From NCBI GenBank assembly GCA_945861725.1, contig CAMAVJ010000009.1, positions 1 to 37,599 on the forward strand: a DNA stretch of 37,599 nucleotides, in the 5' to 3' direction. Source of the stretch: Rickettsia typhi (GTDB lineage Bacteria; Pseudomonadota; Alphaproteobacteria; Rickettsiales; Deianiraeaceae). Below are positions 23,601-27,902 of this stretch, in pieces. The stretch's first letter is position 1. Every line of letters begins with the position of its first letter. The translations under genes were made by a program, and so were the position numbers. The notes below the pieces were generated by a model that was not told the DNA's origin, searched no databases, and was given only the letters and a program-made list of their open reading frames with translations.

Positions 23601-23752
23601 ACGTAAAGGATATTTTATCCAATATAGATACACATACAAGCAAGTCTACTGCAGGCATGAGAATAAAAGATATTCGTCTGGACATTATAACGATGGCTAT
23701 CGAATCTGTGAAAGTAAACTCTCCACATGGTAACAGGAGGGGTAGGGGATGA
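11690..23752 (+). CDS. Giant 4020-residue protein with a SecA-type ATPase motor core
   Basis: One uninterrupted frame of 4020 codons. Residues 1 to about 2330 match nothing I know; they are helical, charged and lack a signal peptide or membrane segments. The SecA core follows: Walker A in AEVSTGQGKS (2359-2368), a SERDFHANQ segment matching SecA's AERD region, Walker B DEVD (2472-2475), the GEPDRGSQWGDGVQQ stretch equivalent to SecA's TGR..RRWSDGLHQA, TGT (2677-2679), AGRGTDI (from 2840) and QVIGRRGRNGQKG (from 2869). DEVD to TGT is about 205 residues, so the inserted substrate-clamp region is present. The last 1100 residues again match nothing I recognise. It is not the housekeeping SecA: several motifs deviate and the size is over four times larger. 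SecA-like modules in very large proteins of intracellular bacteria and protists suggest an effector or toxin; that is inference. Strong promoter and ribosome site precede it; it ends 5 bases from the convergent lipA. Confidence 0.9.
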   Translation: MNHNESIAEQANRYINSYALKGNNIITIFDKILKHHAKDAGYLDKLLEGFADKLQIYFNQSLAHNPNPTTPADTIANLKRDPRLARIVYDPNPTTPADTIANLKIDPRLARIVYTSQLRELINLKLDYAEYEKYLNKYTIFTPDTVRRFEEPSSSEAKDQKEAIEKQLVLDTKLVDHWRQTMFLEYWNHPNQAKDQKNVENLLNGIKTYIGSNELKPEAVKSLISRCTLLKDHKLSKPEQDILKDCFAGMLNNYLQKIHWIKESTNEASLMTLSKKELVFTKRQQFDSIKSLLQLEEYHKKHAFAGGVWVAREVNGCIEKIKNLKSQEVATVQKKALARQKKQKDDLISTFLTQGSISHQDRIKILGFGADIAHIKLYLKNHSIQKRIPNPVHTLIEKCKKIDEQTIDVTDDTITKACNTKTLKLIKELAEFITLSNEDIDKAKETFTRKEGVAYSKSIFEKQGLLLEKTADDIYNTLNDVYKQENQDALFAKLKYCQYHILKEKYEYIADKIGTAAPDEKRYIANAETNIQEFSYALQHIFNQKFVKETNDVVTSCDMKDGKQEFSKGVVEQALPLLIEDACITANAKVDFRNVRHNFDNKTFLPKSEDFLQITGTYLADLHHYTQVFNGGEKCRELDGMCDQIVQEAKIAHIVIDHTNLLTDKFQIARVGTKSIVYFSKSWLESKGPSTKKDTNLDLLRQKIARDMKLAQCFKECGEGFGLRNFADALVEMKNVGMGMAQIKTAKEANQQLFFMEYRSAILSNPMVVDVDIKSIFSAEAVPDILNITKSKFNVDTLGLKLNCNIDDLNKSLDDFINKKDEKNQNLKQNKQKDESLNCHIRELVLEFSGTLDTLGANDISTLRAKLAECGIEKLTINSHSLDKTKEYYASGDTIINDNQSTLNFECHSLYNNNQKPKDEALYSAREKRGEEYSKKLLEYLGKNNNEKISYVHCPPKTEEVLGWKGQIRLESALLGKTLAAEAVTQRNIAVNVAVNVQQEVEIVQEQVMDLENDQDQDQYANKSLTEDNLIRRSNIFTKVRDGKVKIYGPLLKSKTEAELQVIWDKLFSTSQDIDGNTNIENRVDAISPDAATILLTNYTLGITSGGINLNYMPLGLFIFKHNIDGKDNNILDYNVNIEVQNDSALRQIFLPIKKDPFEVDDCILFDSSLITKVDDLKSVLTKKKGGSTSPQITDDTIKRIGTLFGNDKDNFARAIARIVHYGGISSMEGFLLQIETLKRTLGNHFRDFQTLFLSPIASNAESGFGCLLEKEPLQFITELSAFASDTVKGNKGNEGRLSLFFHLLKNTTTGVSEPKTLNINLIDRFKSFQFLLAQLEKLGVDTSNIKTPLQMTEGEDLKAVAYRMINIINGIRQNNKNSDTEYTHDTWKLKAQQIFNDMLKGIISLKERDAYHAVCIDKIRDLDPIMNIDSALLNKSKGIETDNKKKKLTYAPSLETLISVVEDTHSNIEEIKYSLLRHINKSVTKSQEDKINGLLQISTADAKQFLIEVDKIKDTATKRIAVQLFITLPPKITPKKPFNPASVKVIVDNIKGIKDPKQFIEIAKILKESGATFNDLKRVSKLYKQYYDDDDQSIGGTKVKDLVQTLTEIKQNAYEWKYFKRIIHNLTQGKKADFTLTDVLNKATDVLNKAKADCLNRKTQSLQQFCTLASQCKDSAELNLLRFSDLHNDNHKLKRSKVSADEERLKREDWPRKVVDLAINADNMLLWDNVRSRFSDSHDTKLNDFINDTDAYKKDDDTFFTNILKSFKDKPDAILHTAFIKYFLEPNDRVEDSKQKANLEQVRASIETFLSKYGPLQDAKTYKKVFESFRQLYKKFPNDAHSVISTLSSDLFQKLLYFQGVKPTGTTPTHLGDNFATILSKIVTFSDSIDIGVLQEIFSHKDSDATFKMTVLTDVNISPIITCKNYSSEIKQKLLNTYFTQVPADVPTLQLNARLKGIEDMYAECKKNNVKVDIQLFDDIAKYYFTDTLTAHDQHKHYVSAIESICKINDSCVSLISDISKNHITNKEDTEQALYSVEELVKLGLEAKHNDVFPQVMLKLSTNSTLSVHKKRLKIAKYFLLCKRPNKSANDSIKMFNQILECANDTACDGLFNNTRISLEEMDAFVIKYKQNKDKQNKDKAPQPPPTDFKDTLIQLTIPTLNNAEIPASAAEYRKEKYKSAVKKIALENDLLITALKEQPRSKHTQSLANEGLTIESFIDKHSSDPEGDRDLNFYKQRDDSELFLADYAQFLMTTGKLDDAKIFMDTVKDFFLMINADAPKNQALSDGDLKDQIRDRQTALGGQESPNGRLGSKIKLLGLLREAYCRSEGKFAYSSQLFPILYSTLMETDPNAQRMIAEVSTGQGKSLIVGLNAVIQAALGNAVHITSSTNSLSERDFHANQRFYDFVGVKSAFISSAGIKDIKGIQQDEYAERTIYHSTQSDLYFWISDKRCQGLYANKIHSVKKLLIADEVDAIMLDNKTLWRLATNSKQDEEFLKIYQLINEFFALNEKKFEMTDLKDESKKTVALELADTFIRDLEQDTPHLHAMLKSSTAGNDDLLRDKVQNLIASAHRVNNSTSGLVENKDYIVESITVETKVGDKIVSKVYSVARIMTATGEPDRGSQWGDGVQQLLHTKLNEENRGRPPFLISPENLSLTNGTTKQLLNYMDKLFGLTGTLGNEADLQLLNQKFGIQSALKLPMHQIPCFKHFKPIICSSSNSSDNKAINTAQAKVSGSKPVNMTMQQLRYITNICKGESISDDSGIDLKISRKKKQPMLIICENLVEAKALHTSLKEQLVGDVTQQNYQIITGEEDHVELEEKLALAKETGCITISTPFAGRGTDILVKDDSPLYVIETCVFPDRTSAQVIGRRGRNGQKGKNIAIINQHQYTSQGQLSDEDKKLDPQAQVIAIQENMNKSQEEYITKQIEESDLAEEIFIEFCHYKAAIEMNHNDHRDGEVLDPDVAKLANDMQNEYGNFMSTIFAYHKEQYKPGAKSFNEVVADPVKTAWKSFIDNSLLPKLKVRSSTDDYNTKSEKMIALTKATVAAAMIDERKKLTWKATSCNYSPARHSVTFDQKVYNRLGFSHHKETALDLTHTLPSKPPQHQFYFREQKDARPDMYANPILPKNAQFNTTQEHLIHMGNLLDSGYKVQNTVKSSSNNNTAQYSFTKQLINQGQIGFLIDSPYEDSIIEKITEAVQFIANKPDSTTIQHEYHGGANKKLVICQLSLDDVTKVYEEMAKIDSINNPNNTLEQNKDTLRHFGFIDKPKDIKRYISLTPNSCLITKQRKQKGKEIGKFLALLPPQKKDDFQINEAINASRRMEGLINTKKNITAAQKNTLLDTPSIIIPFEDNVAFLSINQINNGDINFNEWDDFVTKNNVYRLQNDRLSEHEKLTDQQIKTLFVEKITHNQTHKIPATKTTDDIKFTNNRSKVLLRNTTSLNNAIYHILDNKIKGNTLMHYTEIEGAEYEKSLNELQQGIDTPFILGPLQNDFVVDIQTRGFAHERDDDYSIIPTPENRDMLKQLPGYTGESNNADGSTTLNYTLPGQSKRLHFLSKLKQTNPKISSELESIDEHAKAAYRQKNEKCSATIDKKDEVKIIKKTADNFFDAMRQEIENNIKTVVYDCQENFNAKEHIAILKKKIEDCYMAREDMATQCDRIALDPTKAEELFLRYDERINDYCKVRNIYMQIDNLAVLNESLTKATTDVIKVDAVEYIHLKIKTILKNIPDLLKEIEVLKPILLAPTLLKQVKNIKTIAELNNSRVENFIKHQDALKILNESGKTLKAEYYAEVAKFENQGVLLIPQKTLLESRIQIIDDPVKYDPVKSVTATGTLSMVNLYYTDAAPYTHKNTDVNEHARILKNTNETLAQHTFDQKLCNIIAKALNTQLRSKQPKGGRAAFLKVFLNAVEYIQEHSQDENRYENLQKKFSLPHETVKLIASISHQIQTDTKAQKIMTGRVKNLNNDVKDILSNIDTHTSKSTAGMRIKDIRLDIITMAIESVKVNSPHGNRRGRG
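11883..12032 (+). repeat. Tandem duplication, 2 x 75 bp, in frame
   Basis: Copies at 11883-11957 and 11958-12032 differ at only two bases by my reading (one is AGA to ATA, Arg to Ile). Each encodes 25 residues around PTTPADTIANLK. The near identity points to a recent duplication inside the giant gene that kept the frame. Confidence 0.95.
14657..14680 (+). repeat. Tandem duplication, 2 x 12 bp, in frame
   Basis: GCCGTCAATGTT occurs twice in a row in the giant gene, giving Ala-Val-Asn-Val repeated, just before a Gln/Glu-rich segment. Confidence 0.85.
15554..15571 (+). repeat. Tandem duplication, 2 x 9 bp, in frame
   Basis: AAAGGGAAT is repeated, followed by a diverged GAAGGG, in the giant gene (residues KGNKGNEG). 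Confidence 0.75.
16601..16642 (+). repeat. Tandem duplication, 2 x 21 bp, in frame
   Basis: A 21-bp unit encoding TDVLNKA is repeated in the giant gene; the copies differ only at the last base. Confidence 0.92.
18080..18109 (+). repeat. Perfect tandem duplication, 2 x 15 bp, in frame
   Basis: AAACAGAACAAAGAC occurs twice in a row in the giant gene, encoding a Lys/Gln/Asn/Asp repeat immediately before a proline-rich linker (APQPPPTD). This lies about 220 residues before the SecA-type Walker A. Confidence 0.92.
23156..23185 (+). repeat. Diverged tandem duplication, 2 x 15 bp, in frame
   Basis: GATCCAGTCAAGTAC is followed by GATCCAGTTAAGTCA in the giant gene (DPVKYDPVKS). The copies differ at three positions, so this event appears older than the 75-bp one. 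Confidence 0.75.
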
Positions 23753-23757
23753 TAATC

Positions 23758-24684
23758 TTAAACCTCGCCGCTCTCTCTTTTTGATTTCATTATTGCAAAG
23801 TCGTCGTCTGCGTGGTATGATGACCTTGTTAGGGGTGAAGATGCAACCATTAAAAAGCCGCGGGAATATGCAACGCGTTTGTAATAATCAAACTCATCAG
23901 GTGTGACAAATCGCTCAACATTTGCGTGTTTTTTTGTAGGCTGAAGATATTGACCAATTGTGATAAAATCAATGCCAGCGCAACGCATATCGTCCATTAC
24001 TTGTAAAACTTGTTCTTTTGTTTCACCAAGACCAACCATAATTCCAGATTTTGTAAAGCACATTGGGTTTGTTTCTTTGGCAATTTCAAGAAGGCGAAGT
24101 GAGTGGTAGTAACGAGCTCCCGGGCGAATTTTTGCGTAAAGTGCTGGAACTGTTTCGATATTGTGGTTGTAGACATCGGGTTTTGCGGCGGCAACAAGTT
24201 CAATTGACCCCTTCTTGTTTCTGAAATCTGGAGTTAGGATTTCAATCGTTGTTAATGGTGATAATTTGCGTATTTCTTCAATACATTTTACAAATTGCGA
24301 GGCACCACCGTCGGGAAGGTCGTCTCTATCAACTGATGTAATAACGACATGCTTTACGCCCGTTTCTGCGACCAATTTTGCAAGTTCTTGTGGCTCTTTT
24401 TCATTAATGGGTAATGGTCTTCCTGTTTTTACATTGCAAAATGCACAAGCACGAGTGCAGGTATCGCCAAGAATCATCACTGTAACATGTTTTTTCTGCC
24501 AACATTCGCCGATATTTGGGCAAGCTGCCTCTTCACAAACCGTATGTAAACCTTTTTCGCGTACTAAATCACGAGTTTCCTGAAATGCCTTTGAAGTTGG
24601 GGCTTTAACGCGAAGCCAATCGGGCTTTTTTTGAGCATTAGCTGGAGATTTTATTAGTGGTTCAGCAACAGTACTTGCTTCCAT
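23758..24684 (-). CDS. lipA: Lipoyl synthase
   Basis: Radical SAM enzyme that inserts two sulfur atoms into protein-bound octanoyl groups to give lipoyl cofactors for pyruvate and 2-oxoglutarate dehydrogenases. The 308 residues are normal length. The auxiliary [4Fe-4S] ligands are Cys50, Cys55 and Cys61 ([12 protein letters not shown]), the radical SAM ligands are Cys76, Cys80 and Cys83 (CTRACAFC), and the conserved RSSY near the C-terminus supplies the auxiliary-cluster serine ligand. The ATG at 24684 sits about 15 bases after the start predicted from the promoter at 24735-24706. No Shine-Dalgarno is visible. The stop is 5 bases from the end of the giant gene. Confidence 0.97.
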   Translation of the reverse strand: MEASTVAEPLIKSPANAQKKPDWLRVKAPTSKAFQETRDLVREKGLHTVCEEAACPNIGECWQKKHVTVMILGDTCTRACAFCNVKTGRPLPINEKEPQELAKLVAETGVKHVVITSVDRDDLPDGGASQFVKCIEEIRKLSPLTTIEILTPDFRNKKGSIELVAAAKPDVYNHNIETVPALYAKIRPGARYYHSLRLLEIAKETNPMCFTKSGIMVGLGETKEQVLQVMDDMRCAGIDFITIGQYLQPTKKHANVERFVTPDEFDYYKRVAYSRGFLMVASSPLTRSSYHADDDFAIMKSKRESGEV

Positions 24685-24705
24685 ATTTTGTGGAATATTT
24701 CATTC

Positions 24706-24735
24706 ACTATAATTAAAAGATTTCAAAAATGTCAA
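24706..24735 (-). promoter_or_regulatory. Sigma70 promoter of lipA
   Basis: On the minus strand TTGACA (24735-24730) and TATAGT (24711-24706) are separated by 18 bases. The predicted start near 24700 leaves a very short leader before the lipA ATG. Confidence 0.6.
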
Positions 24736-24799
24736 GGAAATAAATGCTTGACTAAATAAATATTAACACTCATTTTCGCGAGATATTTTTATTTACATT

Positions 24800-26359
24800 A
24801 TGAACATTTTGAAATCCGCGGCGTTGGTTTCATTTTTTACAATTATTTCAAGGATTAGTGGTTATGCAAGGGATATTTTGATTGCACGCATTGCTGGAAC
24901 AGGATTTTTTGCCGATGTTTTCTTTGCTGCGTTTAAAATGACAAACCTTCTTCGAAAGGTTTTGATTGATGGGTCGTTTTTTGCGGCGTTTGTGCCGTCA
25001 TTTTCAAAAATTTATGAAAAATATGGTAAAAGTGAGGCGTTGATTTTTTCATCAAAAATGCTCTCGATTGCACTGTATATTGTCCTTTTAATTACACTTT
25101 TGGCAAACATTTTTATGCCGGAAATTACGAAATTTATGGCACCGGGGTTCACTGGTGAAAAGCTTGCTCTGACGATTTCCCTTTCGTATATAATCTTCTG
25201 GTATTTCATTTTCATTTGCTTAATTTCAATTATTTCAGGTATTTTGAACGGAATTCATAAGTTTTCATATTATGCAATTGTGCCGATATTTATGAATCTT
25301 TCGATGATATTCTTTGCGATATTTTTCCAAAATTCTTTCAAAAATATTGGGTATTGTCTTGCTTGGGCGGTGGTTTTTGGTGGCTTAATTCAATTTATTT
25401 TCATTTATCTTGCGTGTGTTCATGAAAAATTTATTGTGAGAATTAACCTGCCAAGTAAGAAACTTTTTGATGAAAATACAAAGGCTGCTTATAAAAAAAT
25501 GCTTCCATCGATTATCGGTGGCAGTTTAACACAAATTAATACAATGGTGGATTTAATTCTTGGGAGTATGATAATTTCTGGGGTTTCGTATCTTTATTAC
25601 GCAGATCGCATTTTTTTTCTTCCAACTTCCGTAATTGGGACAGCGATTAGCATCGTCATTTTACCGTTAATTTCTAAACAAATTGCACAAAATAAGATAG
25701 AATCCGCGAATAGTTTGATTGATGAGGCGATTTCTCTTTCGGCGATTTTGGTTTTTCCTGCGGCGTTTATGCTTCTTTTAAATTCAACGATGTTTGTATC
25801 TGTGACATTTGAGGGCGGGGCGTTTACATCGTCTGATGTTTCCGTGATTTCCGTTATGTTGCAAATTTTAGCAGTTGCTTTGCCGTTTTGCGTGTTTAAT
25901 AAAATTGCTTCGACAATATTCTTCAGTCATTCTGACACCAAAACCCCAATGTATATTACATTTTTTAGCGTCGCTGTGAATGTTTTTGTTTCAATTGCTT
26001 TAATGAGGCTCGGTTTTGGAGTTTTTGGAATCACAACTGGTACTGCAATTTCTTATTTCCTTTCATGTGCGATATCATTTTGGATATTATCACGCAAAAA
26101 GTTACTGAAAATTAGTGCCGATGTTGCAAAGTTTTTGGGGAAAATTGCCGTATCGTCAGGGATTTCATCAATTTTAATGCAGTGGGCTGTTATGCACAAA
26201 ACATTTGGGTACTATGCAATGGTTCATGGTGCGAATTTATTCGTAAAGTTAAACTATATGCTTGCAATGGTTGCTTTTATGGGTGTTGCGTACCTTATTT
26301 TCGCCCGATTACTTGGCGTGAATATTTTGCGTGTTTTACTTTCAAGAAAGAAGGTTTGA
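24800..26359 (+). CDS. murJ: Lipid II flippase MurJ (MviN)
   Basis: Integral membrane protein that flips undecaprenyl-linked peptidoglycan precursor across the inner membrane. The 519 residues, the opening MNILKSAALVSFFTIISRISGYARDILIA, and the following FFAAFKMTNLLRKVLIDGSFFAAFVPSF are characteristic of the family; about 14 hydrophobic segments run along the chain. It starts at the ATG 24800 with no Shine-Dalgarno sequence. The divergent lipA gene lies 115 bases upstream, and the convergent DenV gene ends 44 bases downstream. Together with murI it supports a complete cell-wall route in this organism. Confidence 0.95.
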   Translation: MNILKSAALVSFFTIISRISGYARDILIARIAGTGFFADVFFAAFKMTNLLRKVLIDGSFFAAFVPSFSKIYEKYGKSEALIFSSKMLSIALYIVLLITLLANIFMPEITKFMAPGFTGEKLALTISLSYIIFWYFIFICLISIISGILNGIHKFSYYAIVPIFMNLSMIFFAIFFQNSFKNIGYCLAWAVVFGGLIQFIFIYLACVHEKFIVRINLPSKKLFDENTKAAYKKMLPSIIGGSLTQINTMVDLILGSMIISGVSYLYYADRIFFLPTSVIGTAISIVILPLISKQIAQNKIESANSLIDEAISLSAILVFPAAFMLLLNSTMFVSVTFEGGAFTSSDVSVISVMLQILAVALPFCVFNKIASTIFFSHSDTKTPMYITFFSVAVNVFVSIALMRLGFGVFGITTGTAISYFLSCAISFWILSRKKLLKISADVAKFLGKIAVSSGISSILMQWAVMHKTFGYYAMVHGANLFVKLNYMLAMVAFMGVAYLIFARLLGVNILRVLLSRKKV

Positions 26360-26403
26360 TAAAATCAATTTTACAACAGCATTCCAGCGGCAAAAAGACT
26401 TGG

Positions 26404-26805
26404 CTAGTATTGTGTTTTTTTATACCAATGTGGCTTCATTGCAAGTTTTTCAGCAATTCTTTCACGAATAACTTGTATATCGTGCTCTGATGGAATCCAA
26501 CTATTTTGAAAGTCTTCGGGGAAGTGGTCTAGTTTAAAAAGTTTATCTTGAATTGTGAATTTACGCAGAAATAACTCCTGTTTGATTGTATCAAACCGTT
26601 TTGCAAGATAAAGCCCTTTGTCGTAAAAAAATTTGACATGTCCACTGTTAAGGGTGAATTCTCTTGGAATTTCATCTTTATCAAAGCCTGCCTTCTTGTG
26701 GAGACTTCTTTGAAGGGACATTGGAATGTGCTGAATTTCACGAAATTCTGCCATAAGATGTTGATCGTAAAGTTCCGAAGGGTGAACTAGATTAATTCGT
26801 GTCAT
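26404..26805 (-). CDS. denV: Pyrimidine-dimer DNA glycosylase, T4 endonuclease V (DenV) family
   Basis: Small base-excision enzyme that removes UV-induced cyclobutane pyrimidine dimers and nicks the site. The 133 residues align end to end with T4 endonuclease V: MTRINLVHPSELYDQHLMAE, then GHVKFFYDKGLYLAKR, and WYK near the end. Thr2 (the catalytic amine after Met removal), Arg3 and catalytic Glu23 are all present. It begins 4 bases after the obgE stop on the same strand, so it is probably the second gene of an obgE-denV transcript. The family is best known from phages and scattered bacteria, so horizontal origin is plausible, although its base composition does not stand out to the eye. Confidence 0.92.
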   Translation of the reverse strand: MTRINLVHPSELYDQHLMAEFREIQHIPMSLQRSLHKKAGFDKDEIPREFTLNSGHVKFFYDKGLYLAKRFDTIKQELFLRKFTIQDKLFKLDHFPEDFQNSWIPSEHDIQVIRERIAEKLAMKPHWYKKTQY

Positions 26806-26809
26806 TGTT

Positions 26810-27817
26810 TTATTTGTCGCTTTTGTAAAACCTGTAAATTATTTCCATAACTTCATTAAGTTTTTCAGGAGTAAAAGAGTTTGTGACAAATCCGTGAACG
26901 CCCGTCGCCTGAAAGAATTCTTCAGCCAGTTCTTCTGGGTTTTCAACAGCATCGGATTTATTCAAAAGCACGAGTTCCTTTCCTTGTAAAATTTTACTTC
27001 CATGTTTTTCATCAAATTCCCCAAGTTCCTTTCGAACGACGAAGTAATTTTCTACAAAATACATATTAGAAATATCAACAATGTGAATTAGCATTTTTGT
27101 TCGCTCGATGTGCTTAAGGAATTGGTGCCCAAGACCGTGACCATCACTCGCTCCCTCAATTAAACCAGGAATATCCGCTAACACGATTTGCTCAAAGTTA
27201 TAATTCAAAATTCCAAGATTTGGCGAAATTGTTGTGAAGGCATAATTGCCGATTTTTGGCTTTGCATTCGTTACACTTGCAAGGAAGCTTGATTTTCCAG
27301 CATTTGGAATTCCAATAATCCCAATGTCACTGATCATTTTTAGTTTAAATGTATAAGTGCATTCTTCGCCAAAATTCCCAATTGTGAATTGATATGGTGC
27401 TTGATTGGTTGAAGATTTGAAGTGTGTGTTGCCAAGTCCACCCCTTCCACCTTTTGCGATTAAAATCTGTGGGGTTTCGTGTGTGATATCAAAAACGAGA
27501 ATGTCGTTTTCAAGGCAAATTTGCGTGCCAAATGGTACCTCAATAACCAAATGTTCGCCAGATTTCCCCGTTCTTTCATTTCCCATACCAGATTCCCCAT
27601 TTTCAGCGAGAAATTTTTTTTGATAGCGAAAGTTTTCAAGTGTATTGATATTTTCATTGCCAATGATGATTACATCGCCGCCTTTGCCGCCATCACCGCC
27701 GTTTGGTCCACCATCTGGAATGAATTTTTCGCGTCGAAATGAAGCACAACCTGAGCCGCCATTGCCAGCACGAATGTAAATTGTTGCCTCGTCAAAAATT
27801 CTGTGTTCTTTGCTCAT
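26810..27817 (-). CDS. obgE: GTPase ObgE/CgtA
   Basis: Essential GTPase associated with the large ribosomal subunit and stress control. The N-terminal Obg domain (about 1-160) shows the glycine-rich GNGGSGCASFRREKFIPDGG. The G domain has G1 GIPNAGKSS, G2 FTTISPNLG, G3 DIPGLIEGA and G4 NKSD. At 335 residues it matches the short form without a long C-terminal extension. The ATG at 27817 gives a standard N-terminus with a few extra residues; no Shine-Dalgarno is present. denV follows after 4 bases. Confidence 0.97.
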   Translation of the reverse strand: MSKEHRIFDEATIYIRAGNGGSGCASFRREKFIPDGGPNGGDGGKGGDVIIIGNENINTLENFRYQKKFLAENGESGMGNERTGKSGEHLVIEVPFGTQICLENDILVFDITHETPQILIAKGGRGGLGNTHFKSSTNQAPYQFTIGNFGEECTYTFKLKMISDIGIIGIPNAGKSSFLASVTNAKPKIGNYAFTTISPNLGILNYNFEQIVLADIPGLIEGASDGHGLGHQFLKHIERTKMLIHIVDISNMYFVENYFVVRKELGEFDEKHGSKILQGKELVLLNKSDAVENPEELAEEFFQATGVHGFVTNSFTPEKLNEVMEIIYRFYKSDK

Positions 27818-27902
27818 TGTAGTTTTTGATTAACCATTACACTACTCTAATATCGAACAAAATAAAAAGCAAGAAGCAAGTTTTTTACCAAAATTAAGGT
27901 AA

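Noticed and set aside
11690..23752. Calling the giant gene the housekeeping secA
   Set aside because: The motor motifs fit, but the protein is over four times the length of SecA, the motifs deviate, and the core sits about 2350 residues from the N-terminus.
27885..27902. Inverted repeat TTACC/GGTAA next to the end of the coiled-coil gene
   Set aside because: The stem is only 5 bp, and on the transcribed minus strand it is followed by an A run rather than a T run, so it does not look like a terminator.
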